A DNA stretch of 11,659 nt from Fimbriimonadaceae bacterium (GTDB taxonomy: Bacteria; Armatimonadota; Fimbriimonadia; Fimbriimonadales; Fimbriimonadaceae), in assembly GCA_020851885.1 (NCBI GenBank), contig JADZBW010000255.1:1-11659 (forward strand). The letters are read 5' to 3'. Both the position numbers and the translations under genes were made by a program. Below the pieces are notes generated by a model that had not been told where the DNA came from, did no database searches, and worked only from the letters and a program-made list of their open reading frames with translations. Of this stretch, positions 1 to 7,485 are shown piece by piece. Within the stretch, counting starts at the first letter, position 1, and every line of letters starts with the position of its first letter.

Positions 1-1342
1 ACCAACAAAACGCAGCTACGGCGACTCGGAGTGGAGGGCGGAATCTGCTCACCGGCCAATGCCCTGGTACTTCCTTGCTTGGGATGGGAAGAAGACCCAT
101 GCTTACGGAGTTCTGACGAGGCCGAGCGCCCTTTGCTTCTGGACGGCCGATGCCGACGGAATCACGCTGTGGATGGATGTCCGATGCGGTGGCCGCGGCG
201 TGGAATTGAAAGGTCGGGAACTCGATGTCTGCGAGATTATTCAAAGGGAGGGACTCGAAGGAGAGACGCCCTTCGCGGTTCACTCCGAGTTCTGCCGCAG
301 GCTTTGCCCGAATCCACGGATGCCGGGAATTTGCGTCTTCGGTACGAACGACTGGTACCACCACTACGGCAAGAGCAACGCAGAAGAGATCCTCCGCTTG
401 ACCAGGATCGTCGCCGACTTGGCCCCCAATGTGGAAAACCGCGCCTTTTCCGTGATCGATGCGGGCTGGAGCCCTGGCGGAATCGAGGCGGGTCCATTCG
501 ACTGCGGAAATGATCAATTTGGGGATATGTCCGCAATGGCGTCGGAAATCAAAGATGCCGGTCTTTGGGCGGGAATTTGGGTGCGACCGCTCGCTGCCGC
601 TCCCGACAGCCCCGCCGATTGGCGCCTTGCCCATCGCCCAGACTATCTGGACCCATCCAAACCGGAGGTCGCGCAATATGTCCGTCAAACCATCCAAAGA
701 CTCGTCGAATGGGGTTACGATCTCATCAAGCACGATTACACGACCTGGGATCTGCTCGGTAATTGGGGCTTCCAGATGGGTTCGCAGGTGACTGCTGACG
801 GCTGGTCCTTCTTTGATCGCTCAAGAACCACCGCCGAGATCGTGAATGGCCTCTACGACGACATTCGGTACGGGGCAGGCGAAGCGATCGTCCTTGGCTG
901 TAACACCCTGAGCCATCTTGCGGCCGGGGTTTTTGAGTTAAACCGAATCGGAGACGATACCAGTGGGAAGGAGTGGGAGCGGACCAGGCGAATGGGCATC
1001 AACGCCCTGGGCTTTCGTATCGCCCAGCACGGCGCTTTCTATGCCGTCGATGCCGACGTCGCTGCCATCACCGCTGGACAACCTTGGGACCTCGCCTCGC
1101 AGTGGCTCAAATTGGTGGCGCAGAGCGGGACTCCGTTGTTCATATCCTATGACCCGATGTATCTGGACCATGAGCATTGGCAAGCGATCAAAGACGCCTT
1201 CGAATGGGCCAGTGCGCCGCAGCCTCTTGGCGAACCGCTCGACTGGATGAACACGACAACCCCTCGGAAGTGGCGTCTTCGTGGACGGAAGGCAGAGTTT
1301 CAGTGGGGCGCTCGCGAAGGGGCCGATCCGTTTTTGAGTTAG
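1..1342 (+). CDS. Alpha-galactosidase-like glycoside hydrolase (clan GH-D, GH36/GH27-like), 5' partial
   Basis: The frame is open from the left edge (position 2) through an internal ATG at 59 to TAG at 1340-1342, so the true start lies outside the window and ATG 59 is probably internal. Counting that Met as residue 1, the start of a beta-sandwich-like region is followed by a (beta/alpha)8 barrel from about residue 92 (motif FGTNDWY). Next come VIDAGW near 132, DAGLWAGIWVRP near 166-177, DLIKHDY at 221-227 and NRIGDD at 295-300. By comparison with GH27/GH36, D226 in KHDY is the likely nucleophile and D300 (Arg plus four) the likely acid/base. Enzymes of this clan remove alpha-linked galactose or related sugars from oligosaccharides. 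The exact substrate cannot be read from the sequence. The C-terminus is short, with little room for a separate beta domain after the barrel. The stop overlaps the convergent stop of the DUF4870 gene. Confidence 0.85.
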   Translation, partial: PTKRSYGDSEWRAESAHRPMPWYFLAWDGKKTHAYGVLTRPSALCFWTADADGITLWMDVRCGGRGVELKGRELDVCEIIQREGLEGETPFAVHSEFCRRLCPNPRMPGICVFGTNDWYHHYGKSNAEEILRLTRIVADLAPNVENRAFSVIDAGWSPGGIEAGPFDCGNDQFGDMSAMASEIKDAGLWAGIWVRPLAAAPDSPADWRLAHRPDYLDPSKPEVAQYVRQTIQRLVEWGYDLIKHDYTTWDLLGNWGFQMGSQVTADGWSFFDRSRTTAEIVNGLYDDIRYGAGEAIVLGCNTLSHLAAGVFELNRIGDDTSGKEWERTRRMGINALGFRIAQHGAFYAVDADVAAITAGQPWDLASQWLKLVAQSGTPLFISYDPMYLDHEHWQAIKDAFEWASAPQPLGEPLDWMNTTTPRKWRLRGRKAEFQWGAREGADPFLS

Positions 1343-1794
1343 CTTGGGGCCTCTGCCGAAAACTGGCTTGGCTTTCCGAGGATGCGATTCACGATGGAAG
1401 TCGTCATTCCCTTCATCGGCCAATGGCCGCCATTGGCACTCAGCGCTTGCGAGACATTCATGGTGAGGTTCGCGAGCGCGATCAGTCCAAGGATCGCCCA
1501 AGTGATCACCGACTTCAGCATAATCGGCCACCACTCGAAGTTTTCGAAATTCCGCTGATATTGGTTGTAGAGGCCAATCACCGTGATCGTGATCGAAATT
1601 GCCCCGAAAATGAACAGGAACAGATTCAGGACCAGGGTGCCAATGAAGGCATGTAAGGCGTGATACCGAACGAATCGAGACTTGCTCTGAAGGATGAATA
1701 CCGCCAAGGGACCCAGAACCGGGAAAAAGATGCCCGAGCCATGGGCCAGCATTGCGAATCGGCATTCCGCTTGAGTCGGTTCCTGTACGCTCAC
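1339..1794 (-). CDS. DUF4870-family small membrane protein
   Basis: This 151-residue protein starts at GTG 1794. I chose that start because GGAG lies 10 nt upstream and the upstream lnt gene stops only 37 nt earlier; a longer frame reaching 2055 would sit inside lnt and has no family resemblance. Near the N-terminus is the DUF4870 signature: CRFAMLAHGSG, then a membrane segment IFFPVLGPLAVFI, then SRFVRYHALHAF. A second hydrophobic stretch (LVLNLFLFIFGAISITITVIG) and a third (SVITWAILGLIALANL) follow, giving three predicted membrane segments. The family has no assigned biochemical role. The gene is last in the co-directional series and its TAA overlaps the glycosidase TAG on the other strand. 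The C-terminal tail of about 30 residues is polar. Confidence 0.82.
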   Translation of the reverse strand: MSVQEPTQAECRFAMLAHGSGIFFPVLGPLAVFILQSKSRFVRYHALHAFIGTLVLNLFLFIFGAISITITVIGLYNQYQRNFENFEWWPIMLKSVITWAILGLIALANLTMNVSQALSANGGHWPMKGMTTSIVNRILGKPSQFSAEAPS

Positions 1795-1831
1795 GGAATC
1801 TATTCTCCGACAGTTTTCGAGCGAGTCGGGA

Positions 1832-3295
1832 CTATTGATCCTTCCGGCGAAGGCGCTGGACCAGCGGATAGGCCGGAAGGACCAAGAGGCTCGCCAGAGC
1901 AACGCATGGGAAGATCCAGAAGCCACCGAATGGCGGTTCATTCGCAAGGGGAAGCTCGACCCGCATCGTCTTGCTGACCCCGGTTGGAAGCTCGCCGAGC
2001 ACCCGGCCATTTGGATCCACGGCCAGGGAGTATCCAAGCGATGCCGCTCGGGCAACGGATCGTCCCGTCTCTACTGCCCGCCATATCGTCGCCATCTTCA
2101 ACTGATCGGGAGCGGTGGATCCCATGTACCAGTCATCCACCGACATGACCGTCAGCAATTGAGCGCCATCGGTCGCCATGCGATGGGCGATATCCGGGAA
2201 GAGGGTCTCGAAGCAAAGAACGGGACCGATCGTGTACCTCCCAACCTTGAGCGTCTTGATCTGGTTACCAGGCGAAAGGTCGCTGCCGGGCATGTTGAAT
2301 GTCGAAGCGATGATGGGCAATTCCGTCCGCAGAGGAACGTATTCCCCGAAGATCACGAGGCGCGTTTTATCGGCATAGCTCCATCGGCCGTCATAAGCGA
2401 ATGCGGTCTGATATCGAGGTTCGTCGCCCCTTTGGCCCCCAAAAATCAAAGGTACGCCTTCGGGCACCTGAAAAACCGGGTGCGGTGGAAAGGACCCGTC
2501 CGATCCGGCGATCCCTTCGGGAAGCACCAGCAATTCCGATCCCTGCAGCTTTGCCAACGCGCCGAATTGCGGCACGATCTCGGCAAGCCTGGCCGCCGCT
2601 TCATTCTGATCGCCAAATGCCAAATCGACCCCCGTCTGCCCGATCGTGACCACCGCTTTCTCACCAGAAGGTGGCGTCTCATAACGCATCCAGGAACCAA
2701 CCAGACAGATCGCGAAGACCCCGACATAGCCCCGCAGGGTTCGCCAATTGCCCTCTTTGGCCAGAAACTGCACCGCCAGGATATTGGCGACAACCACCCA
2801 TGCTCCCACAAAGAAGATCGAACCGAAGAAGGCGGTCTGGATCAGAAAGGGGAAGTTCGCCAGGGGAGTCGCCAAGAGGCCGTAGGGAAACGCGAAGGCA
2901 GGAATATAGGACCTTAAAACTTCCATCCCCGCCCAAACCAGGGGAATCGCCCACGGGAGCTTGGAGCGCCAGCACAAAGCGATCTGCCATCCGACAAGGC
3001 CAAAGTACAAACCCAAGAAGCCCACCCCTAACAGAAATGGGATAAGAGCAACTCCTGGACTCCCCGTCCACTTGTTCACGAAGCTGAACATCCAGAAGAA
3101 CTGCCCCAACATCAATAGAAACCCGAAAAGATAGCCGCTGCGAAACCCCTCTTTTCCGGAAGACGCCCTCAAGGACAGGAGCCATGGGGCAAGAGCGACA
3201 AATACGATCAATCCCAGGTTGAAGGGTGGAAACGCCGCCGAAAGGAGCAGAGCGCTGGCCAAGCACGGCCAAGCTTTAACGAGCCGCCGAACCAT
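1832..3295 (-). CDS. lnt: Apolipoprotein N-acyltransferase
   Basis: The product transfers a third acyl chain to the N-terminal cysteine of lipoproteins at the periplasmic face of the inner membrane, the last step of lipoprotein maturation. With the start at 3295 it has 487 residues, close to the usual length of about 500. The N-terminal half is a run of membrane segments beginning at ASALLLSAAFPPFNLG, typical of Lnt. The C-terminal half is a nitrilase-like domain with the expected triad: E260 in LLVLPEGIAG, K310 in YADKTRLVIFGEYVP and C361 in GPVLCFETLFPD. A last hydrophobic segment precedes the basic end. I prefer ATG 3295, with GGGAAG 5 nt upstream and a 20-bp overlap with the phosphatase gene. 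ATG 3340 has GGAG 7 nt upstream but would add 15 polar residues before the first membrane segment. Confidence 0.93.
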   Translation of the reverse strand: MVRRLVKAWPCLASALLLSAAFPPFNLGLIVFVALAPWLLSLRASSGKEGFRSGYLFGFLLMLGQFFWMFSFVNKWTGSPGVALIPFLLGVGFLGLYFGLVGWQIALCWRSKLPWAIPLVWAGMEVLRSYIPAFAFPYGLLATPLANFPFLIQTAFFGSIFFVGAWVVVANILAVQFLAKEGNWRTLRGYVGVFAICLVGSWMRYETPPSGEKAVVTIGQTGVDLAFGDQNEAAARLAEIVPQFGALAKLQGSELLVLPEGIAGSDGSFPPHPVFQVPEGVPLIFGGQRGDEPRYQTAFAYDGRWSYADKTRLVIFGEYVPLRTELPIIASTFNMPGSDLSPGNQIKTLKVGRYTIGPVLCFETLFPDIAHRMATDGAQLLTVMSVDDWYMGSTAPDQLKMATIWRAVETGRSVARAASLGYSLAVDPNGRVLGELPTGVSKTMRVELPLANEPPFGGFWIFPCVALASLLVLPAYPLVQRLRRKDQ

Positions 3296-3920
3296 CCACG
3301 CTTCCCGACAATGCTTGCCCTCGCTCGAGGTGCGAGACATCGTTGTACTCCAGAATCAGGAACTGGCCTTCGGGCCGACGCTCCAGCACGGTGACCGATG
3401 AATTCGCGAACCGAAATGACCGCGAAGTCTCAAGATTCCCGTGGGTCAACCTTGCCAACAGGAGCGCACAAGCTCCGCCATGAGTGACAACGACAGTGTC
3501 CCTTTCTTCCCACCAGAGCCGGTCGACGACGGCCCCCAGTCTCTCCCAAACGTCGGCAAAAGACTCCCCGTTGGGCGGCCTGATGTGCAGACGGTCGACG
3601 CCCTGCTCGGCTTCCATCACCGGCCAACGGTCGGCAATTCCTGGGAAGTACTCGCCCTCCCAATCCCCAAATCCCCTCTCCCGCAGCTCCCGCATTTCCT
3701 CAAAGGAAGCACTTGTGGAATCCACCACCGGCATCGCGGTTTGCTGGGCTCGAAGAAGGTCGCTCGACAGAACCAGCCCGATCTGCACATCGGCAAACCG
3801 GCGTCCCAGTTGCTCAGCTTGTCGGAGGCCGATAGGGTCCAAAGGAATATTGGAATGACCCTGAGCCCGCTGCTCGGCATTCCAGGCGGTTTGGCCATGC
3901 CGAACAAGGTAAAGGCGCAT
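3276..3920 (-). CDS. Histidine phosphatase family protein (phosphoglycerate mutase-like)
   Basis: This 214-residue protein belongs to the branch-1 histidine phosphatase superfamily. Its start is fixed by the motif MRLYLVRHGQTAWN, where H8 of RHG is the phospho-accepting histidine. Further family residues are R57 in SSDLLRAQQTA, the acidic motif around E81 in ERGFGDWEG, and the second histidine H147 in VVVTHGG. Members include cofactor-dependent phosphoglycerate mutases, alpha-ribazole phosphatase (CobC) and broad phosphatases. The GDWEG motif and small size fit the phosphatase/CobC/GpmB group better than glycolytic GpmA, but the substrate is open. No cobalamin genes are nearby. It starts 32 bp after the preceding gene's stop without a visible Shine-Dalgarno sequence, and its end overlaps lnt by 20 bp. 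Confidence 0.9.
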   Translation of the reverse strand: MRLYLVRHGQTAWNAEQRAQGHSNIPLDPIGLRQAEQLGRRFADVQIGLVLSSDLLRAQQTAMPVVDSTSASFEEMRELRERGFGDWEGEYFPGIADRWPVMEAEQGVDRLHIRPPNGESFADVWERLGAVVDRLWWEERDTVVVTHGGACALLLARLTHGNLETSRSFRFANSSVTVLERRPEGQFLILEYNDVSHLERGQALSGSVDGSAAR

Positions 3921-3926
3921 GGATTG

Positions 3927-3932
3927 GTTATA
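3927..3932 (-). promoter_or_regulatory. Possible -10 box for a leaderless phosphatase transcript
   Basis: On the - strand TATAAC ends 6 nt before the phosphatase ATG, so transcription from it would begin at or next to the start codon. The gene has no Shine-Dalgarno sequence. No good -35 box sits 17 bp upstream and the last base of the hexamer is off consensus, so this is a weak call. Confidence 0.2.
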
Positions 3933-3952
3933 CCGAATTGACAATTTGGGGC

Positions 3953-4870
3953 CTAGACCTGCCAGGGCCTGACTTCGCCCAACTCGCGTCCCGCCGTATC
4001 GACCCGCAAAGAACCAATTCTCAGGATCCGAACGGGCGCCGGCGCGACGGCAGTGCAAAGCGAATGCACTCGCCCCGCCGCAAAGTCGATCTTCACGATC
4101 GATCCCATCCCAAAGTCCTCGCCACCCTGCTTGGCAAAGCTGCATAGCAGACCCTCATAGTCGTCTGGATGGGCGATATGGGCTCGAGAACAGTGGAAGT
4201 GATCCAGGGCGCGAGCAACTTGGGCATCTTCGGGATCCTCCTGGGCAACCAAGAAGAGCGCTCCTCCCGAGGTCTCGCCATGCAGGACCCTACCCCGAAA
4301 AAATCTCGTCAGGTCGTCATGGAGAATCGACATTCCGGAGCCCAACCGTGCGCCCTCGATCGATACCCGATCCAGTGAGAATTCATGCTCTTCGCAAGCC
4401 TCGAACATCTTCATCCAGTGCGCCTTTCGCTGCGCATTCTGAACCATTGCCGGGAAGCTCGGCTCCAGTTCGACTTCCTGCGGTCCCACCGGAAACCCTG
4501 CCTGCTCGAATTCTGCGCCCGTTGGAACGAAAATCTCGTCAGGTTGGATGAGTTGGGCAGCCAGCATCGTTACGTGGCGGATCAACGGAGTTCCCCTTGA
4601 GGGCCACAGCTGGACGATCACGTCCTCTGCCGCCTGGTTCATGAGCTCGATCAGCGAGGTCAGTAAGATCTGCGGAGCTCGTTGGGGATCGAGACTTCCA
4701 AAGAACCTCCATGCGATCGCCTTATCCCCGCGAAACAGGCAAAGTCGACCAGGTGGCGCCTGATCAGGCTCGCCGGGGTCGAGGCAAATCCAATCGCGGC
4801 CCTGGCGATGCTCTTTCTGCCAATCACGCCACGTCCGGTCATACGTGGTTAGAAGCAGGGTACGCGCCAT
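3953..4870 (-). CDS. Conserved-looking hypothetical protein, 305 residues
   Basis: I do not recognise this family. The protein starts MARTLLLTTYDRTW, has no signal peptide or membrane segment, and should be cytoplasmic. The first 120 or so residues alternate hydrophobic and charged stretches as in an alpha/beta fold (RLCLFRGDKAIAWRFFG; QILLTSLIELMNQAAEDVIVQLWPS). The middle has a distinctive block, RKAHWMKMFEACEEHEFSLD followed by RVSIEGARLGSGMS (about 148-181), that looks like a conserved core. The C-terminal third contains several Cys and His residues (HFHCSRAHIAH; LLCSF; HSLCTA), though not in a clear metal-binding spacing. A strong AGGAGGT (4885-4891) lies 15 nt before ATG 4870, farther than usual, but an in-frame TAA excludes a nearer in-frame start. 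The 182-bp gap upstream suggests it may have its own promoter. The phosphatase gene follows 32 bp later. Confidence 0.8.
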   Translation of the reverse strand: MARTLLLTTYDRTWRDWQKEHRQGRDWICLDPGEPDQAPPGRLCLFRGDKAIAWRFFGSLDPQRAPQILLTSLIELMNQAAEDVIVQLWPSRGTPLIRHVTMLAAQLIQPDEIFVPTGAEFEQAGFPVGPQEVELEPSFPAMVQNAQRKAHWMKMFEACEEHEFSLDRVSIEGARLGSGMSILHDDLTRFFRGRVLHGETSGGALFLVAQEDPEDAQVARALDHFHCSRAHIAHPDDYEGLLCSFAKQGGEDFGMGSIVKIDFAAGRVHSLCTAVAPAPVRILRIGSLRVDTAGRELGEVRPWQV

Positions 4871-4884
4871 CGTTTGCGAACCTT

Positions 4885-4891
4885 ACCTCCT
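4885..4891 (-). promoter_or_regulatory. Strong but distant Shine-Dalgarno sequence
   Basis: AGGAGGT on the - strand is a near-complete anti-16S match, but 15 nt separate its GGAGG core from ATG 4870. A TAA lies in frame between them and no ATG, GTG or TTG sits at optimal distance. The weaker AAGG at 4881-4884 lies 10 nt from the ATG and may be the working site. Confidence 0.45.
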
Positions 4892-4935
4892 GCAAGGCGG
4901 AAGGAATGAATGCGTAAGTGCAGGGAGGGGATGAA

Positions 4936-4959
4936 CGGACCTTCGGGCGCAAGGATCCG
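4936..4959 (-). other. Hairpin in the 182-bp gap before the 305-residue gene
   Basis: CGGACCTT and AAGGATCCG form an 8-bp stem with one bulged base and a 7-nt loop. No U-run follows on the - strand, so it is not a canonical terminator. A second hairpin, GGAGCA/TGCTCC with a 3-nt loop, lies at 4989-5003. Together they are the only structures I see in the 4871-5052 gap. They could be a weak terminator for the isomerase transcript or a leader structure. Confidence 0.3.
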
Positions 4960-5052
4960 CTTGCTCGAAATTGTAGGGAAGCCAGCGGGAGCATCCTGCT
5001 CCGACCTCCGTTTCCACCTGAATCCGTGGTGCCGCTGACTTCCAAATTATAC

Positions 5053-5922
5053 CTACGGTTGACGACCGCCAGAGTTTTGGAGAAATCGCTCGACCTTGGA
5101 TTCCGTCCGAATTTTGCTGGCAATCGTCGGTTTGGTGGACTGAATATGGATCGTCTCGGCGTCTGCCAAATCTTGGCCCTTTGCGTCCTTTCCCAGCATC
5201 TCCAATCGGAAGATCTGGAAACCGTTGTTGGTCTGCTTTGGCTTCGTGATGCCGCCCGGCTTCGACTTGAGGAACTCCTGTTGGATCTCGAAGGGAAAGG
5301 CCTCGATTCGCCGCCAACCCACTAGGCCCTTTGACTCAACCGTTCGGTCGTCGATGGTCGAAAGGCGAAGCACCTTTTCCCAACTGTCACCTTTGTTCAG
5401 CATTTCGAAGAACACGTCGGCTTTCTTGGCGGCTGCCGCCATCGCCGTGGTCGAAGTGCTTTCCGGTCGAACGACGATCGTCGAAACCTTGACGTAATCG
5501 GTCGCCGCGAAGTCCTTTGTCGCCATTTTGTTGAGCAGCAGCTCGGTCTTGATCCGCAGCCAAAGGCGCGACTTCGTGAATCCTTGTTCGAGCAGGTAGA
5601 CCTCGACCGGCTTGCCACCCGTCGCGGCAGGGCTGATCTGACTCAGTTGGGAATCCAATTCCTTCTGGACTTCCGCATCGGACACGGTGATCTTCATCTT
5701 CTCGGCAGCGTTCTTCATCATGCGATAGCTGATAATGTCGGCCAGCGCCTCCGGCCCCCGCCACTCCCACAAAAGAGCCTCGACTTCACCCGCCTTGATG
5801 GAAACCCCGTCGACCTTGGCAATGACCTTGTCCGCCCCTGGCGCCGGAAGCAGGTACTTGTCGGGGATCTCACCCTTCTGCGCGAACAGCGCCGCGACAA
5901 TGAAAATCGTGCTGAGAAACAT
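5053..5922 (-). CDS. Exported parvulin-type peptidyl-prolyl isomerase (SurA/PrsA-like)
   Basis: The 289-residue product begins with a short hydrophobic signal (MFLSTIFIVAALFAQ) and no lipobox cysteine, so it should be secreted into the periplasm. Residues 32-130 resemble the helical SurA/PrsA N-domain: VIAKVDGVSIKAGEVEALL, a helix-rich stretch with SDAEVQKELDSQL, then LLEQGFTKSRLWLRIKTELL. Residues 142-233 resemble a PPIC domain (VKVSTIVVRPES, AKKADVFFEML, SKGLVGWRRIEAFP, KPGGITKPKQTNNGFQIFRL). Such proteins assist folding of exported and outer-membrane proteins. The parvulin domain is divergent: the usual HI(L/V) start is STIV, so isomerase activity is uncertain and a pure chaperone role is possible. 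ATG 5922 lies 24 bp after the hemW stop and lacks a strong Shine-Dalgarno sequence. The C-terminal tail is charged. Confidence 0.82.
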   Translation of the reverse strand: MFLSTIFIVAALFAQKGEIPDKYLLPAPGADKVIAKVDGVSIKAGEVEALLWEWRGPEALADIISYRMMKNAAEKMKITVSDAEVQKELDSQLSQISPAATGGKPVEVYLLEQGFTKSRLWLRIKTELLLNKMATKDFAATDYVKVSTIVVRPESTSTTAMAAAAKKADVFFEMLNKGDSWEKVLRLSTIDDRTVESKGLVGWRRIEAFPFEIQQEFLKSKPGGITKPKQTNNGFQIFRLEMLGKDAKGQDLADAETIHIQSTKPTIASKIRTESKVERFLQNSGGRQP

Positions 5923-5946
5923 AGCTTCTATCTTGACGCCTTTCGA

Positions 5947-7062
5947 CTAAATGAGTTCCAAGGCGACTTCGGAACAGAAGTGCCGCCCCGCTCCCGTGAG
6001 CCGAATGCGGTCCTCGTTCGCCACGATCCAGCCTCGCTCGAGCATCCTCTCGACGCCGATTGGATCAAGCCCACCTACCGAAATACCATCGTTAAGCCTC
6101 AAACCAAGCATCGTGCGTTCCACTTTCCGGATCTCCGGGGTCAGCGCTTCGTTCTCGAAGGCGAGAGGCTCCCCTCGCTCCATCGCCGCCGAGTATCGCT
6201 CTGGGTGCTTTATGTTGGTATAGCGGACTGAATCCATGCATCCGACCGCCCCCGGGCCATATCCCGCATAGTCCTCTCCGAGCCAGTAGCAAAGGTTGTG
6301 GCGGCATTCCAAACCCGGTTTGGCGAAATTGCTGATCTCGTATTGCTTGTATCCGGCCTCCTTTGCCCGACCAAGGCATTCGTCGTACATCGCAACTTGG
6401 ACTTCATCGTCGGGTACGTCTAACTCACCACGGAGCTGCTTCTTGTAGAAAGCGGTATTGGGTTCGATCGTGAGGCAATAGAGGCTGAGGTGCTCCGTAT
6501 CCAAGGCGAAGGCTCGATCCAAGTTCCGATCCCAAGCCGCCATCGATTGCCCGGGTAGCGCGAACATCAAGTCGATATTCACATTGTCGAAGCCCGCCTC
6601 ACGTGCCGACCCGAGCGCCCGTTCGATGTCTCCAGCCTTGTGAATGCGATCAAGGCGAATCAGGTCCTCATCCAGGAAGCTCTGGGCGCCCATCGAGATC
6701 CGGGTGAACCCTGCTTCACGCATTGCTCGGAATTTGGCGGAATCCACCGTTCCTGGATTGGCCTCACTGGTGATTTCCGCCCCATGAATCGGAGGATGGG
6801 CCAATAAGACCGCATCGAAGATCCGAAGCAATTGCTCCTGACTCAGGAAAGTGGGAGTCCCTCCGCCGAAGAAGATGGTTTTGGCGGGGATGCCGCGCCA
6901 GGGCGAATGGGCGATCTCCTGGCAAATCGCCTGCACCGTCCGCTCCACGATATCCCCCTGCATGGCATAGGAATTGAAATCGCAGTAGCCGCACTTGCTC
7001 GGGCAGAACGGCGTATGGATATAAACGGCAACCGGTGCGGTCGAAGTGGAGTGATCCCTAAT
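5947..7062 (-). CDS. hemW: HemW-type radical SAM protein (heme chaperone, HemN-like); start uncertain
   Basis: HemW is a radical SAM protein related to coproporphyrinogen III dehydrogenase that binds heme and passes it to acceptor proteins. The frame holds YIHTPFCPSKCGYCDF, with cysteines in C-x3-C-x2-C followed by Asp-Phe, as in HemW rather than HemN. Further motifs are FFGGGTPTFL, the EANPG strand, GFTRISMGAQSF, NIDLMFALPGQ and a HemN C-terminal domain from about GYGPGAVGC onward. The first ATG in frame (6963) lies after the cysteine motif and cannot be the start. Upstream of it the frame runs to a TGA at 7102-7104 without any ATG, GTG or TTG. I place the start provisionally at ATT 7062 (about 371 residues, normal for HemW); CTG 7095 or a sequence error are alternatives. 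It follows the DUF2087 gene. Confidence 0.88.
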   Translation of the reverse strand: MRDHSTSTAPVAVYIHTPFCPSKCGYCDFNSYAMQGDIVERTVQAICQEIAHSPWRGIPAKTIFFGGGTPTFLSQEQLLRIFDAVLLAHPPIHGAEITSEANPGTVDSAKFRAMREAGFTRISMGAQSFLDEDLIRLDRIHKAGDIERALGSAREAGFDNVNIDLMFALPGQSMAAWDRNLDRAFALDTEHLSLYCLTIEPNTAFYKKQLRGELDVPDDEVQVAMYDECLGRAKEAGYKQYEISNFAKPGLECRHNLCYWLGEDYAGYGPGAVGCMDSVRYTNIKHPERYSAAMERGEPLAFENEALTPEIRKVERTMLGLRLNDGISVGGLDPIGVERMLERGWIVANEDRIRLTGAGRHFCSEVALELI

Positions 7063-7181
7063 CTCTTGATTCTGACCGGCCTCAAGAATACGCAGTGGGC
7101 CTCAGCCCCATGCTCGATGCAGGCCAAAATGGCTCCCCTCTCGACCACGATGCCGCCGCCCGCCAAACCTTTCCCGATCCG

Positions 7182-7484
7182 TCAACCCCCTGAGTCTTGC
7201 GGTGCCGAGAGGTTCAGGCGATAGTCGGTGCCGTCCTTGTTTCGCATCAGGTAACCACGATCGACCAACTCCCGACGAAGGAAGGCGTGGTCGTCGAAGG
7301 CATGCAATTCCTTGAGCAGTGCATTCACTTCCACTTCTCGGTACGATCGGCCGCCTTCGAAGTGGGAAGCGATCCATTCCAAGGCGATCCTGCGCTTATC
7401 GGCCCGGCCCTGGGCCGGCCAAAGCAGCAGGATGCCACGCTGGTTGAAGTAGCCCCTCAAATCGGCAGGCAATGGTAAAGGCAT
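7182..7484 (-). CDS. DUF2087 domain protein
   Basis: This 100-residue protein matches the DUF2087 pattern: ADKRRIALEWIASHFEGGRSYREVEVNALLKE, then FDDHAFLRRELVDRGYL, then a short beta stretch (MRNKDGTDYRLN). The domain is a small winged-helix-like unit, often found at the C-terminus of regulators or alone; its function is not defined. The N-terminus (LRGYFNQRGILLLWPAQ) fits the family start, so ATG 7484 is secure. It begins one base after the TAA at 7486-7488 (TAAAATG) and has no Shine-Dalgarno sequence. It is therefore probably translated by ribosomes finishing the upstream gene, which requires read-through of the TGA in that gene. Confidence 0.85.
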   Translation of the reverse strand: MPLPLPADLRGYFNQRGILLLWPAQGRADKRRIALEWIASHFEGGRSYREVEVNALLKELHAFDDHAFLRRELVDRGYLMRNKDGTDYRLNLSAPQDSGG

Positions 7485-7485
7485 T

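Noticed and set aside
1339..2055. A 238-residue version of the DUF4870 protein
   Set aside because: The extra 87 residues lie mostly inside lnt in another frame and have no family resemblance. GTG 1794 has a Shine-Dalgarno sequence and matches the family start.
1835..2917. A 360-codon open frame on the + strand opposite lnt
   Set aside because: Lnt has all its catalytic residues and membrane segments in the - frame. The + frame is low in hydrophobic blocks and looks like a shadow.
3276..4145. A 289-residue version of the phosphatase
   Set aside because: The first 75 residues overlap the upstream gene. The family starts at MRLYLVRHG.
5947..6963. hemW starting at ATG 6963
   Set aside because: This would remove the C-x3-C-x2-C motif that binds the iron-sulfur cluster, which is fully present just upstream in the same frame.
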